This document shows, one piece after another, positions 16,899-25,876 of a stretch of DNA of 64,000 nt (its first letter is position 1; every line of letters starts with the position of its first letter). The DNA lies in assembly GCA_019242475.1 (NCBI GenBank), contig JAFAVK010000087.1, positions 1 to 64,000 on the forward strand, given 5' to 3'. The stretch is from Acidobacteriota bacterium. GTDB lineage: Bacteria; Acidobacteriota; Blastocatellia; Pyrinomonadales; Pyrinomonadaceae. The position numbers and the translations under genes were made by a program. The notes below the pieces were generated by a model. The model saw only the letters and a program-made list of their open reading frames with translations, was not told where the DNA came from and did no database searches.

Positions 16899-17939
16899 AT
16901 GAGAAGAATGTTGACGGTCTTAACCATCGCGGCGCTGTTGCTGTCCGTGAAGGCGGCGAACGTCTCGGCACAGGGACGTGAAGGGGCTTCCGAGTCGCCG
17001 CGGCCTCTGCGGCCGGTGCACACCTTCTCCATCGTGGCGCGCGACCCGGCGACGGGCGAGATGGGCGTCGCGGTGCAGTCGCACTGGTTCTCGGTCGGGT
17101 CGAACGTGGCCTGGGCGGAGGCGGGCGTCGGCGCCGTCGCCACGCAGTCGTTCGTAGACCCCGCGTACGGGCGCGACGGCCTCGCACTGATGCGCGGCGG
17201 CGCGAGCGCGGGGGAGGCTTTGCAAACGCTGCTCGCGAAGGACGAGGGGCGCGACGTGCGGCAGGTGGCGATGATCGACGCGCGGGGGCGCGTCGCCGCG
17301 CACACCGGCGCGAAGTGCATCGAGGCCGCGGGCGACCACACGGGCGCGAGCTACTCGGTGCAGGCCAACCTGATGTCGAACGCGAACGTCTGGCCCGCGA
17401 TGGCGCGCGCCTTTGAATCCGCGAAGGGCGATTTGGCCGAGCGGATGCTGGCCGCGCTCGACGCGGCGCAGGCCGCGGGCGGCGACATCCGCGGCCGACA
17501 GTCCGCCGCCATCGTCATCGTCAAGGCGGAGTCCACGGGCAAGCCTTGGGCCGACCGCATTTTTGATTTGAGAGTTGACGACAGCCCCGAGCCGCTGAAA
17601 GAACTGCGCCGCCTCGTCAGGCTTCAGCGCGCCTACAACCACATGAACGCGGGCGACGCGGCCGTCGAGCGCAAGGACAACGAGGGGGCTTTGCGCGAGT
17701 ACGGGGCGGCCGAAAGGCTCGTGCCCGACAACGTCGAGATGGTCTACTGGCACGCCGTCGCGCTCGCCAACATGAACCGCGTCGAGGAGGCGCTCCCGCT
17801 CTTCCAACGCGTCTTCGCCGCCGACCCCAACTGGCGCACGCTCACCCCGCGCCTCGTCAAGTCGGGCATCCTGCCCGACGACAAGAGACTGCTTGACCGC
17901 ATCGTCAACGTCGGGCGGCGGGCCGGGAACAAAAAGTAG
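16899..17939 (+). CDS. secreted DUF1028 (Ntn-hydrolase-like) protein with C-terminal TPR-like region
   Basis: A 346-residue protein with a signal peptide (LTIAALLLSVKAANVSAQ). A DUF1028 domain follows (about residues 45-245), recognisable by HTFSIVARDPATGEMGVAVQ, SNVAWAEAGVGAVATQS and DPAYGRDGL. DUF1028 proteins are predicted Ntn-type hydrolases; the activity here is unknown. The last 90 residues (AYNHMNAGDAAVERKDNEGA, then EMVYWHAVALANMNRVEEAL) look like two TPR units. The ATG at 16899 is preceded by GAGGACGGAAAG. It lies 10 bases after the PIG-V-like gene and 27 bases before an ABC ATPase. Confidence 0.85.
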   Translation: MRRMLTVLTIAALLLSVKAANVSAQGREGASESPRPLRPVHTFSIVARDPATGEMGVAVQSHWFSVGSNVAWAEAGVGAVATQSFVDPAYGRDGLALMRGGASAGEALQTLLAKDEGRDVRQVAMIDARGRVAAHTGAKCIEAAGDHTGASYSVQANLMSNANVWPAMARAFESAKGDLAERMLAALDAAQAAGGDIRGRQSAAIVIVKAESTGKPWADRIFDLRVDDSPEPLKELRRLVRLQRAYNHMNAGDAAVERKDNEGALREYGAAERLVPDNVEMVYWHAVALANMNRVEEALPLFQRVFAADPNWRTLTPRLVKSGILPDDKRLLDRIVNVGRRAGNKK

Positions 17940-17966
17940 TCTCCCGCGTGTCTAAGGTTTGAGGAG

Positions 17967-18899
17967 ATGATCAGCACGTCCGGACTGACGAAGTTCTACG
18001 AGACACACCCGGCGGTGCGGGAGGTGAGCCTATTCGTGCCGGCGGGCGAGACGTGCGCGCTGGTCGGGCCGAACGGGGCGGGGAAGACGACGCTTTTGAA
18101 GATGCTGGCCGGGCTGCTGCGCCCGACGAGCGGCAGGATCGAGGTGGCCGGCGTCGAGGTCGGCGCCGAGCCGAAGCGCCTGCACCGCATCGTCGGCTAC
18201 GTGCCCGACACCTTCGGCCTCTACGACGACCTGAGCGTCCGACACTTCCTCGAATACTTCGCGCGCGCGCACGAGGTGTCGCGCGCGCAGACGGGGAAGA
18301 GGATCGAAGGCGTGCTCGGCCTGACGAACCTCACGTCGAAGCGCGACGCGCAGGTCGGCTCGCTCTCGCGCGGGATGCGGCAGCGCCTGGTCATCGCGAA
18401 GACGCTGCTGCACGCGCCGAAGGTGCTGCTGCTGGACGAGCCGGCGTCGGGGCTCGACCCGCACGCGCGCATCGAGCTGCGCGACCTCATCCGGCAGCTC
18501 GCCGCGCTCGGGACGACCATCCTCGTCAGCTCGCACATCCTGACGGAGCTGGCCGACTTCAGCACCTCGGTCATCATCATGGAGCGCGGGCGCGTGGCGC
18601 GCTCGGGCCGCATCGACGCGCTGGTCGAAGAGCTGGCCGGGGGCACGCCCGTCCGCGCAGAGCTGCTCGCGCCGGAAGGCGCCGCGCGGCTCGCGGAAGA
18701 TTTAGGCGCGCGCGCGGGCGTGAAAAGTATTAAAGTAGAGGGCGCGACCCTGGACTTTACCTTCACCGGCGGGCGCGCCGAGCTGGCCGCGCTCCACCGC
18801 GAACTGGCGGCGGCGCACGACGGTCTGGTCTCCTTCTACGAGCGGCGCCTGACGGTCGAAGACGTCTTCCTCGCGTCAGGCCGGCGCGACGTTTCTTGA
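17967..18899 (+). CDS. ABC transporter ATP-binding protein
   Basis: A 310-residue ATPase of the CcmA/NatA type, with Walker A GPNGAGKTTLL (about residues 35-45), a variant signature VGSLSRGMRQRL (LSRGM for LSGGQ, about 133), Walker B VLLLDEPASGLDP (about 154) and the H-loop SSHILTELA. A C-terminal extension of about 85 residues is typical of exporters of the ABC-2 group. The partner permease is the next gene; a perfect 36-base hairpin separates the two cistrons. Substrate unknown. Confidence 0.92.
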   Translation: MISTSGLTKFYETHPAVREVSLFVPAGETCALVGPNGAGKTTLLKMLAGLLRPTSGRIEVAGVEVGAEPKRLHRIVGYVPDTFGLYDDLSVRHFLEYFARAHEVSRAQTGKRIEGVLGLTNLTSKRDAQVGSLSRGMRQRLVIAKTLLHAPKVLLLDEPASGLDPHARIELRDLIRQLAALGTTILVSSHILTELADFSTSVIIMERGRVARSGRIDALVEELAGGTPVRAELLAPEGAARLAEDLGARAGVKSIKVEGATLDFTFTGGRAELAALHRELAAAHDGLVSFYERRLTVEDVFLASGRRDVS

Positions 18900-18982
18900 A
18901 AGTGATGAATGATGAGTGATGAATGATGAATTAAAAGCCGGCTGTCTTTAATTCATCATTCATCACTCATCATTCATCACTT
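18900..18982. repeat. family A intercistronic inverted repeat, perfect 36-base arms
   Basis: The arms 18900-18935 and 18947-18982 are exact reverse complements with an 11-base loop. The arm consists of GTGATGAAT and GATGAGT words. It begins one base after the ATPase TGA (its first A is the last base of TGA) and ends 23 bases before the permease ATG, leaving room for the GGGAGG ribosome site. Confidence 0.93.
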
Positions 18983-19005
18983 AACAAGTCGGGAGGTGCA
19001 TTAAG

Positions 19006-20712
19006 ATGGCCTGGAATCCTTCGTTGAGTCTGAACCCCGAGTTCGTGCGGACGTTGCGGACGACGCTGCCGCGGCGGCGCGCGCTCTTCGTCGCGGGGCT
19101 GACCGTCGCGCTGCTGGCGGCGGGCGCGTGGCTCGTGTGGAACCAGTCGGCGCCCCCTCTGCCCTACAGGGACGTGCCCTACATGCCCTCCGAGCTGGAC
19201 GCGTTGTGGGGGCAGCAGGTGAAGAGTTTCGGCTCGGAGTCCTACGGCATCCTGACGGTGCTGCTCTTCGCGCTGCTCTTCGTGCTCGGGCCGGCGCTGG
19301 CCGGGCTCTCGTTCGTGCAGGAGCGGCTGCGCGGGACGGCCATTTTCCAGCAGATGAGCCTGCTCTCGCCCTTCCGGCTCGCCTCGGGGAAGTTCTGGGG
19401 CGCAGGCGCGCTCGCGTACTTCGTCGCGCTGCTGCTCGTGCCGTGCGCGCTCGCCGCGGCGTGGCTCGGCGGGGTCGGGTTCGAGAAGGTAGCGCGGCTC
19501 TACCTCTTCCTTCTGGTCGGCGGGTTCGCGTGGCAGGCGCTCGGGCTCTATGCGTCGGCGGCGCTGTGCGGGGCTTCGGGGCGCGCGCCGCGCGGGGGGC
19601 TTCTGGTGGGGCCGCTCGTCGCGGTCGGCGGGGCCGTGACGGCGCTCGCGCTCAACCAGTTCTTCACGGCCGACTACGAGGAGATGGCGCGCAAGCTCGC
19701 GGAGTTCGCCGCCGGGAGCGAGAACCTCGGCGAGTGGACTTACAGGGGCTACCAGGCGTTCTGGTGGCACTTCTACGGCGCGCGCGTGCCGGCGTACGCG
19801 GTCGTGCTCGGGCTGGTCGGGTTCGTAGGGGTATGGGCGTTCGCGGGGGCGGTCAGGCGCGTGAAGACCTGGCAGTTGATCCCGGTCGGCGCGGCCCCGG
19901 CGTGGCTCTTCTTCGGGAGCGCGTGCGCGCTTTTGACGGGGTTGCTCTGGGGGCGCTACCTCGACGACCCGACGCCGGCCCTGCGCCTGGAGGTCTACAT
20001 GCTCCTGTGCTGGGCGGCCGTGGCGGCGCTGGCGGGCGAGTCGGCGCTGACCCGGAGCCGCCTGCGCGAGTGGTGGAGCGCCGAGCGCGGCCCTCTGGCG
20101 CTGCTCCAGCGCTCGGAGATCAAGGCTTCGGTCACGACCATCCTCGCGGCCGCGGGCTTCGCGCTCGCGGGGCTCTTCGCGCTGTGGATGAGCTACCACG
20201 TTGAACCGTCGGGCAGCCGCCCGGGGTACGACCTCGGCACGAAGTTCCTGCCGGTCGCGCTCTGCTTCGCGCTGACGCTCGCGGCGACTGTCGGCTTCGT
20301 GCAGCTCTGCGCGATGTTCCGCTTCCGGCTCGGCGGCTGGGCGGGGGTGGCGCTGCTCGTCTTCGTCTACGCCTTCGCCGGGGTGGCCGGCGCGCTGCTG
20401 AAGGAGCCGGCCAACACGCCCGCGCTCCTCAACCCGCTCGCCTACGCCGTCGCCGTCACCAGGGGCGACTACTACCTCGACAGCGACTACGACTCGCTCC
20501 ACTGGGAGTACGACCCGGCCGACAAGCGCTACGTCCCCGGCGTCACCTACCCCGACGAGTACAAGCCCCACGCGCGCCCCCGCTCCGACCCCGCCTCCGC
20601 CACCGCCCGCGGCCTCGCCGTCGAAGGAGGCTTCGCCCTCCTCTGCCTCGCCCTCGCCACCCTCAAATGGCGCTCCACCCGCCGCGACATGCTCCGCGAC
20701 CCCGGCGACTAA
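19006..20712 (+). CDS. ABC-2-type transporter permease
   Basis: A 568-residue polytopic protein with about twelve hydrophobic segments, for example ALFVAGLTVALLAAGAWLVW near residue 25 and ILTVLLFALLFVLGPALAGL near 80. It is longer than usual ABC-2 permeases and may be a duplicated or fused permease; the segment FVQERLRGTAIFQQMSLLSP is typical of ABC-2 export permeases. GGGAGG upstream supports the ATG at 19006. The last 60 residues are hydrophilic and end in a final membrane segment. It pairs with the ATPase upstream; the transported substrate is unknown. A classic terminator follows. Confidence 0.85.
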   Translation: MAWNPSLSLNPEFVRTLRTTLPRRRALFVAGLTVALLAAGAWLVWNQSAPPLPYRDVPYMPSELDALWGQQVKSFGSESYGILTVLLFALLFVLGPALAGLSFVQERLRGTAIFQQMSLLSPFRLASGKFWGAGALAYFVALLLVPCALAAAWLGGVGFEKVARLYLFLLVGGFAWQALGLYASAALCGASGRAPRGGLLVGPLVAVGGAVTALALNQFFTADYEEMARKLAEFAAGSENLGEWTYRGYQAFWWHFYGARVPAYAVVLGLVGFVGVWAFAGAVRRVKTWQLIPVGAAPAWLFFGSACALLTGLLWGRYLDDPTPALRLEVYMLLCWAAVAALAGESALTRSRLREWWSAERGPLALLQRSEIKASVTTILAAAGFALAGLFALWMSYHVEPSGSRPGYDLGTKFLPVALCFALTLAATVGFVQLCAMFRFRLGGWAGVALLVFVYAFAGVAGALLKEPANTPALLNPLAYAVAVTRGDYYLDSDYDSLHWEYDPADKRYVPGVTYPDEYKPHARPRSDPASATARGLAVEGGFALLCLALATLKWRSTRRDMLRDPGD

Positions 20713-20735
20713 AGCGAACCCCATTCTTCAAACAC

Positions 20736-20774
20736 CGAGGGCGGAAGGCATTCAACCTTCCGCCCTCGTTTTCC
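20736..20774 (+). terminator. Rho-independent terminator after the ABC permease
   Basis: A perfect 13-base stem CGAGGGCGGAAGG/CCTTCCGCCCTCG (20736-20748 and 20756-20768) with a 7-base loop is followed by TTTTCCTT. It lies between the permease and the convergent NLR-like gene. Confidence 0.9.
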
Positions 20775-20803
20775 TTATCGCTTTGCCTTCCCTCGCGTAG
20801 CAC

Positions 20804-23593
20804 TCACGCGCTGTCAAGCTCCCGCCATATCTTCTCCACATCCCTAGCTCGCAAGTGATATCCCCTCCTCTCAGCCATCTCCTTCGCCGTCTTCCAATGC
20901 CCCCGTGCCTTCTCCCTCTCCCCCTCCGCTAGGCACAGCCGCGCGTATTCGAGACAACAATCTACTTGGTGCAACCGCATACCGGCGCGCGTCGCGACGG
21001 ACATCGCCTCATCTATATCGGCTCGTGCCCGCTCAAACTCTCCCTTAGCGCGCTGCAACTCCGCGCGGGCTAGCAGCCCGCGCGGAAGGTGATGTAACGT
21101 CCCCGCGAGCCGCAGACCGTTGATAGCGAGATTGACATAATAGGTGGCTTGGACAAAATGGCCGCTTGCTTCGCGCTGGGCTTGAAGTAGGTAGGCCCGC
21201 CCCAAAGAAAGGTGATCTAAGGCGATGCTTAGGAGCCCTAGGTTCTCCTTCGCCCACTTAAGGGTTTGGGTCGCGCGCGATTGTACCTCCTGATATTTCC
21301 CCTGGTGTAGCAGTAGGGCGCAATATTGAAAGCCTCGAAGTGAATAAAGGAAGTGAGAGTTGGGCTCTAAGGCATTCTGCATCTCCTCGGCTTCGCGCAT
21401 GATGGCTTCCGATTCCGACAGCCTACCCACTTGGAAGAGAGCGAAGGCCAATGTCGTCTTTCTGACCATTAGATTAACGTCATCGTTGCTTCTTTCGGCC
21501 AGCTCAACACTCCGTTGAGCATATCTCAGTGCCTGCGCTAGGTCGCCGATTATCAAATACAATTCACTAAGATTAGTGGCGATGACGGCAGCTATTTTCC
21601 ATTCTTCGCGCAAAATAACTGCGTCGAAGCTAGCTTGCATTGTCTGAGCTGCTTCCGGCAGCCGGGCCAGCGCTCGGAGAGCAACGCCAGCTTCGTTGAA
21701 AATCCAAGCCCCTGCCATCTCATCAATTGTTGATACGAGTTTCTGCCAAGGTGGATTAAAAAAACTAGTAAGAGCAGCCAGCTCAGCGCCAAACGCCCCG
21801 AGCTTTGTAGTGCAAAAATGTTTGTTGCCTCTAAGGGCCCGCCGAAGAAGAATTTCATGCAGTGCTTCTTGGTGTCTGTCTGCCGCACAGCCGTGAGACA
21901 CTGCTGCGAAAAGGGGCATCATGTCTTCAATAGTGTCGGGAAATTCTTCGGTCGTGTTCCTTAAATGTTCGTAGAGGCGGCTGTTGCCTTCGCGCCAAGC
22001 GTCGGGGTGCTGTTGTTTAAGTTGCTCGCCGAAGTGTTCGCGCGCGAGGGGGTGTGCGTCGAGGTCGTCGTCCGGGCGGTGGTGGCTCGCGGGAGCGAGG
22101 AGTTTGGCGCGGCGGAGCTTTTCGACGATGCGGAGCCAGTCGGCTTCGGATAGTTGTTGGACGTGGTCGGTGAGGCCGGGGATGGGTGGGGCGGTGCGGA
22201 GGGCGGCGAGGGAGGGGGCGTCGGCGGGGCGGTCGAAGAGGCCGAGCATGCGGAGGAGTTCGACCTCGGGGCCGTCGCCGAAGCGTCGCTCGAAGGCGGC
22301 GAGCAGGCGGCGGGGGTGCTTGCCCTTCGCTTCGGGGATGTCGAGGTCGGGAATGTCGGCGGCGCGGGAGACGTGGTGGCCGGGGATGTCGTGGAGGTAG
22401 ACGGCGAGGAGTTGGACGGCGAGGGCGTGTTTGCCGAAGTCGCGCGTCGCCTGTTCGAGTTCGGCGTCGGTGCCGCGCACCCCGCCGACGCGCAGCAGGG
22501 CGCGCCCGGCCTCGTCGGAAATCTGTTCGAGGTCTTTGCGCAGAACTGTATTGGGAAACTCGTCGAGGTCGGTCACGGGCTCGCGCGTGGTGATGAGGCA
22601 CAAGCCCTGAGTGCCGCGGGCGAGGTCGGTCAGCAGCGTGGAGAGCGCGGGGTCTTTGATCTTGCCGCGCTCGTGCGCGTGGGGAGATTGGAGCGGTTCG
22701 AGGCCGTCGAGCAGGAGGAGTGTCTTCTCCTTCTGGATGAGGCGCGCGAGGCGCTCGCCCTTGTCCCAGGGCGAGCCGGCGGTCGGTTCGGGGTCGCCGA
22801 AGAATTCGAGGGCGTTGTTGATGAAGAGATCGGCGGAGGTGACGCGCTCGTTCGTGCCCTGGCTGTAGAACGACCACGCGTAGACGCGCCGCGCCCCCCG
22901 GTAGTTCTCCTCATTCATTTGCTCAAGCCACTTGTTGACGAGCGTCGATTTCCCGACGCCGCCCCACGCCACGAGGCTGACGACGCGCGTACGGCCGGAC
23001 TCCCAAGCCTCGTCGAGCATCTCCAACTCCGCGCGCCGTCCGAACAACTCCGCGCCGGTCTCGGGCAGACGGGTCGTATCAATCTTCTCCGGCGGCGACC
23101 AGACGGGCGGGGGCGGCGCGGGCGGCACGTACGACGGGTTGTCAACAATCCCGAAGACAAGGTCGGCGACTTCGGCGAAGGCCGCGTCCTCGATGTCTCG
23201 GAAGTCAACGGCGACACTCTTGCCGTCGCGGGGCAGCATCTGGATCTCTTTAAGCCACCTGAACGCTTTCCAGGTGCAGGGGCGCAGCAGGACGGGGATG
23301 AGAATCATGCCATCGTGCTCGCGGCGCTGAAGCAGGTAGGGCACCTCCTCCTCCACGCAGAAGCGCGAGGCCAAGTAGTCGGGTGAAATCAGGCAGAGTG
23401 AGACCGCGGCCTGTTCCATCGCCCCTTTGATTTCGGGATACCAAGTGTCGCCGCCGTCAATCTTGCGGTCATCCCACACGGAGATTCGCCCGGCCTGCTC
23501 AAGCGCGCGGAGCTGCGGCAAAAGCCTGTCCTTCCACACCTCGTCCTTGTGGCTGTAGCTGATGAAGACCGTCGGGCGGCTTGGTGTGGTCAT
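20804..23593 (-). CDS. TIR-NB-ARC-TPR protein (NLR-like), candidate defence gene
   Basis: A 929-residue STAND protein. An N-terminal TIR domain (about residues 8-135) starts TVFISYSHKDEVWKDRLL and has a Glu in DTWYPEIKGAMEQA (about 54), the position of the NADase Glu in related TIRs. A NB-ARC ATPase (about 180-500) has P-loop GGVGKST (211-217), Walker B TLLLLDGLEP (291-300) and the TTR sensor in CLITTREPV. From about 540 to the end, helical repeats of TPR type appear. Such proteins bind a trigger through the repeats and deplete NAD by TIR; antiphage roles are known for relatives, but none is shown here. I chose ATG 23593 (GAGG at 7 bases). The repeat half is clearly less GC-rich than the TIR/NB-ARC half. 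Confidence 0.88.
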   Translation of the reverse strand: MTTPSRPTVFISYSHKDEVWKDRLLPQLRALEQAGRISVWDDRKIDGGDTWYPEIKGAMEQAAVSLCLISPDYLASRFCVEEEVPYLLQRREHDGMILIPVLLRPCTWKAFRWLKEIQMLPRDGKSVAVDFRDIEDAAFAEVADLVFGIVDNPSYVPPAPPPPVWSPPEKIDTTRLPETGAELFGRRAELEMLDEAWESGRTRVVSLVAWGGVGKSTLVNKWLEQMNEENYRGARRVYAWSFYSQGTNERVTSADLFINNALEFFGDPEPTAGSPWDKGERLARLIQKEKTLLLLDGLEPLQSPHAHERGKIKDPALSTLLTDLARGTQGLCLITTREPVTDLDEFPNTVLRKDLEQISDEAGRALLRVGGVRGTDAELEQATRDFGKHALAVQLLAVYLHDIPGHHVSRAADIPDLDIPEAKGKHPRRLLAAFERRFGDGPEVELLRMLGLFDRPADAPSLAALRTAPPIPGLTDHVQQLSEADWLRIVEKLRRAKLLAPASHHRPDDDLDAHPLAREHFGEQLKQQHPDAWREGNSRLYEHLRNTTEEFPDTIEDMMPLFAAVSHGCAADRHQEALHEILLRRALRGNKHFCTTKLGAFGAELAALTSFFNPPWQKLVSTIDEMAGAWIFNEAGVALRALARLPEAAQTMQASFDAVILREEWKIAAVIATNLSELYLIIGDLAQALRYAQRSVELAERSNDDVNLMVRKTTLAFALFQVGRLSESEAIMREAEEMQNALEPNSHFLYSLRGFQYCALLLHQGKYQEVQSRATQTLKWAKENLGLLSIALDHLSLGRAYLLQAQREASGHFVQATYYVNLAINGLRLAGTLHHLPRGLLARAELQRAKGEFERARADIDEAMSVATRAGMRLHQVDCCLEYARLCLAEGEREKARGHWKTAKEMAERRGYHLRARDVEKIWRELDSA

Positions 23594-23798
23594 GACGTGC
23601 CTCGTGAAGTCTTGTCGTGACGGCGCGGGGGAAGGATACACGGGCGGGGGCGTGTGGGGAAGGGTTAAGTTTGTGGGGCGCGAGGGGCGGTCGCTTGTGG
23701 GGGGCGGGAGCGGCATGGTAATTTCCTGAGTTTCGTGTGGGCGGTGTGGGGCGCGCTGTGCGGGTGGGGTTGGTATCCAGGTGTCGGCGAAGTATTTC

Positions 23799-24716
23799 AT
23801 GGCGAACGTGCGGCAGAGTTCGGGCGGGGGGCAGGGTCTGAAGGAGAGGGTGCGTGCCTTCTGGCAGGAGCACCCGTGCGGGACGAAGTTCGCCGACGCG
23901 GAGGTCGGCTCGCGCGCCTTCTACGAGGCCGTCGAAGAGCACCGCTACCGGACGGAGTGGCACATCCCGGAGGCCGCGGGGTTCGACCGGGCGAGGGGCC
24001 TGCGCGTGCTCGAGATCGGGTGCGGGCTCGGCACGGACGGGGCGCGGTTCGCGCGCGCGGGCGCGCTCTACACGGGCGTCGATCTGACGGAGGCGGCCGT
24101 CTCGCTGGCGCGCCGCAGGTTCGAGCTGGAAGGTCTGCCGGGCGAGTTCCGCGTGGCCGACGCCGAAGCGTTGGAGTTCGCGGACGAGAGCTTCGACCTC
24201 ATCTACTCGCACGGCGTCCTGCACCACACGCCGGACGCGCGCGCGGCCGTCGGCGAGGTGCGCCGGGTGCTACGCCCTGGCGGGCGCGCGGTCGTGATGC
24301 TCTACCACCGCGACTCCTACAACTACCGCGTCAACATCGGCGTGCTCCGGCGCTTCGGCGCGCGGCTGCTGCACACCGAGGGCGGACTCCGCCTCGCGCA
24401 CAGGCTGACGGGCGAGCCGGTCGAGAGCCTGCGCGAGCACGCGGCGCGGCTCAAGGAGGACGCGGCGCAGTACCTCTCGGCGGGTGAGTTCCTGAGCCGC
24501 AACACGGACGGGGCCGGCAACCCTCTGACGCGCGTCTACTCGCGGCGCGAGGCGCGCGAGCTGTTCGAGGACTTCGCGCGGGTGGAGTTCGCCGTGCACT
24601 TCCTCAACAAGCGCTGGCTCCCCGTCTTCGGCCCGCGCCTCCCGCGCTCCACCGAGGCGCGCCTCGCCTCCCGCTGGGGCTGGCACCTCTGGATATACGC
24701 GACGAAAGGAGAGTAG
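23799..24716 (+). CDS. class I SAM-dependent methyltransferase
   Basis: A 305-residue methyltransferase. Motif I VLEIGCGLGTDG lies near residue 70, the acidic ribose site GVDLTEAAVSLARRR near 95, and YSHGVLHHTPDARAAV (motif IV region) near 137, followed by VLRPGGRAVVMLY. It belongs to the small-molecule or sugar-methyltransferase type seen in polysaccharide clusters and may methylate a nucleotide sugar or polymer end. I prefer ATG 23799; an in-frame GTG at 23781 would add six residues. It is divergent from the NLR-like gene. Its stop TAG is the start of the family B repeat at 24712. Confidence 0.85.
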   Translation: MANVRQSSGGGQGLKERVRAFWQEHPCGTKFADAEVGSRAFYEAVEEHRYRTEWHIPEAAGFDRARGLRVLEIGCGLGTDGARFARAGALYTGVDLTEAAVSLARRRFELEGLPGEFRVADAEALEFADESFDLIYSHGVLHHTPDARAAVGEVRRVLRPGGRAVVMLYHRDSYNYRVNIGVLRRFGARLLHTEGGLRLAHRLTGEPVESLREHAARLKEDAAQYLSAGEFLSRNTDGAGNPLTRVYSRREARELFEDFARVEFAVHFLNKRWLPVFGPRLPRSTEARLASRWGWHLWIYATKGE

Positions 24717-24830
24717 GCGGCAGGCAGATCGCAGTAGGCAGTCGCTCCGCGTTAAGTGAGTTGAAAGATATATTAGAGTCTCGGACAAGACGGTTCTTAA
24801 CTGCCTACTGCCTACTGCCATCTGCCTACT
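24712..24830. repeat. family B intercistronic element (GTAGGCAG words)
   Basis: The left arm 24712-24742 and right arm 24800-24830 pair at 25 of 31 positions; the arms are built of AGTAGGCAG, GGCAGAT and GCAGT words. The 57-base body contains CGC.CCGCGT and GTTGAAAGATA.ATT.AGAGT, shared with the body of the element at 62582. It fills the space from the methyltransferase stop to 4 bases before the next ATG. Confidence 0.88.
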
Positions 24831-24834
24831 GATT

Positions 24835-25794
24835 ATGCAGAACGTTCTGGTCACGGGAGGCGCGGGGTTCATCGGGTCGCACCTGGTCGCGCGTTTGCTC
24901 GCCGAAGGGCGGTGGCGCGTGACGGTCGTGGACGACTTCAACGACTTCTACGACCCCGCGCTCAAGCGCCGCAACGTCGAGCCGCACCTCGGGCGCGGAG
25001 ACTTCGCGCTGCGCGAGGCGGACATCCGCGACCGCGCGGCGCTGGGCGAAGTTTTTAAAGGGGCCGGGTTCGACTGCATCGTCCACCTCGCGGCGCGCGC
25101 GGGCGTCAGACCCTCGCTCGCCGAGCCCGTGCTCTACACGGAGACGAACATCGACGGCACCGTCAACCTCCTGGAGCTGGCCCGCGCGCACGGCGTGCGG
25201 CAGTTCGTCTTCGGCTCCTCCTCCTCCGTCTACGGCGAGAACGAGAAGGTGCCGTTCGCGGAGGACGACCCCATCTTTAAACCCATCTCGCCTTACGCCG
25301 CGACGAAGGCGGCGGGCGAACTGCTCTGCCACACCTACTCGCACCTCTTCGGCCTGCGCTGCATCGCCTTGCGCTTCTTCACCGTCTACGGCGCGCGCCA
25401 GCGGCCCGACCTCGCCATCCACAAGTTCGCGCGGCTCATCTCCGAAGGCAAGCCGATACCCGTCTTCGGCGACGGCACGACGCGGCGCGACTACACCTAC
25501 GTGGACGACATCGTCGCGGGCGTACGCGCGGCCTTGGACTACGAGGCGAGCGACTACGAGGTCGTCAACCTCGGCGGCTCGCGCACGGTGAGCTTAAGCG
25601 AGCTGATCGCGCTGCTCGAACGCGAGCTGGGCCGCAAGGCCGTCATCGACCGCCAGCCCACGCAGCCCGGCGACGTGCCCCGGACGTACGCCGACGTCTC
25701 CAAAGCGCGCCGCCTCCTCGGCTACGACCCGCGGACGCCGATTGAAGAGGGCATCAGGCGTTTCGTCGAATGGTTCAAGGGAAATGATGAATGA
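24835..25794 (+). CDS. NAD-dependent epimerase/dehydratase, UDP-glucuronate 4-epimerase-like
   Basis: A 319-residue extended short-chain dehydrogenase. NAD-binding VTGGAGFIGSHL is at residues 6-17, the acidic site DDFNDFYDP follows the first fold, the serine region FGSSSSVYGE lies near 125, and the catalytic YxxxK is in SPYAATKAAGE (about 150). The RFFTVYGARQRPDLA stretch matches the UDP-hexuronate epimerase group. It likely supplies UDP-galacturonate or a similar sugar to the polymer, consistent with the nearby heparinase-like and asparagine synthase genes. The C-terminal residues NDE and the stop are provided by the family A repeat that follows. No ribosome site is visible. Confidence 0.9.
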   Translation: MQNVLVTGGAGFIGSHLVARLLAEGRWRVTVVDDFNDFYDPALKRRNVEPHLGRGDFALREADIRDRAALGEVFKGAGFDCIVHLAARAGVRPSLAEPVLYTETNIDGTVNLLELARAHGVRQFVFGSSSSVYGENEKVPFAEDDPIFKPISPYAATKAAGELLCHTYSHLFGLRCIALRFFTVYGARQRPDLAIHKFARLISEGKPIPVFGDGTTRRDYTYVDDIVAGVRAALDYEASDYEVVNLGGSRTVSLSELIALLERELGRKAVIDRQPTQPGDVPRTYADVSKARRLLGYDPRTPIEEGIRRFVEWFKGNDE

Positions 25795-25862
25795 TGAGTG
25801 ATGGACGATGAATTGAAAGCGAGTGTCTTTAATTCATCATTCATCACTCATCATTCATCATT
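25783..25862. repeat. family A intercistronic inverted repeat
   Basis: The arms 25783-25814 and 25831-25862 pair at 30 of 32 positions with a 16-base loop ending GTCTTT, like the loop at 18936-18949. It overlaps the last codons of the epimerase and ends 14 bases before the ATG at 25877. Confidence 0.9.
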
Positions 25863-25876
25863 CAAAGGATTTGTCT

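Noticed and set aside
18970-20724. 584-residue minus-strand ORF opposite the ABC permease
   Set aside because: Shadow frame of a permease with strong hydrophobic pattern and a good start; charged low-complexity translation.
23593-23800. Longer start of the NLR-like protein at 23800
   Set aside because: The extra 69 residues are proline-rich junk-like translation; the ATG at 23593 has a GAGG at 7 bases and directly precedes the TIR domain.
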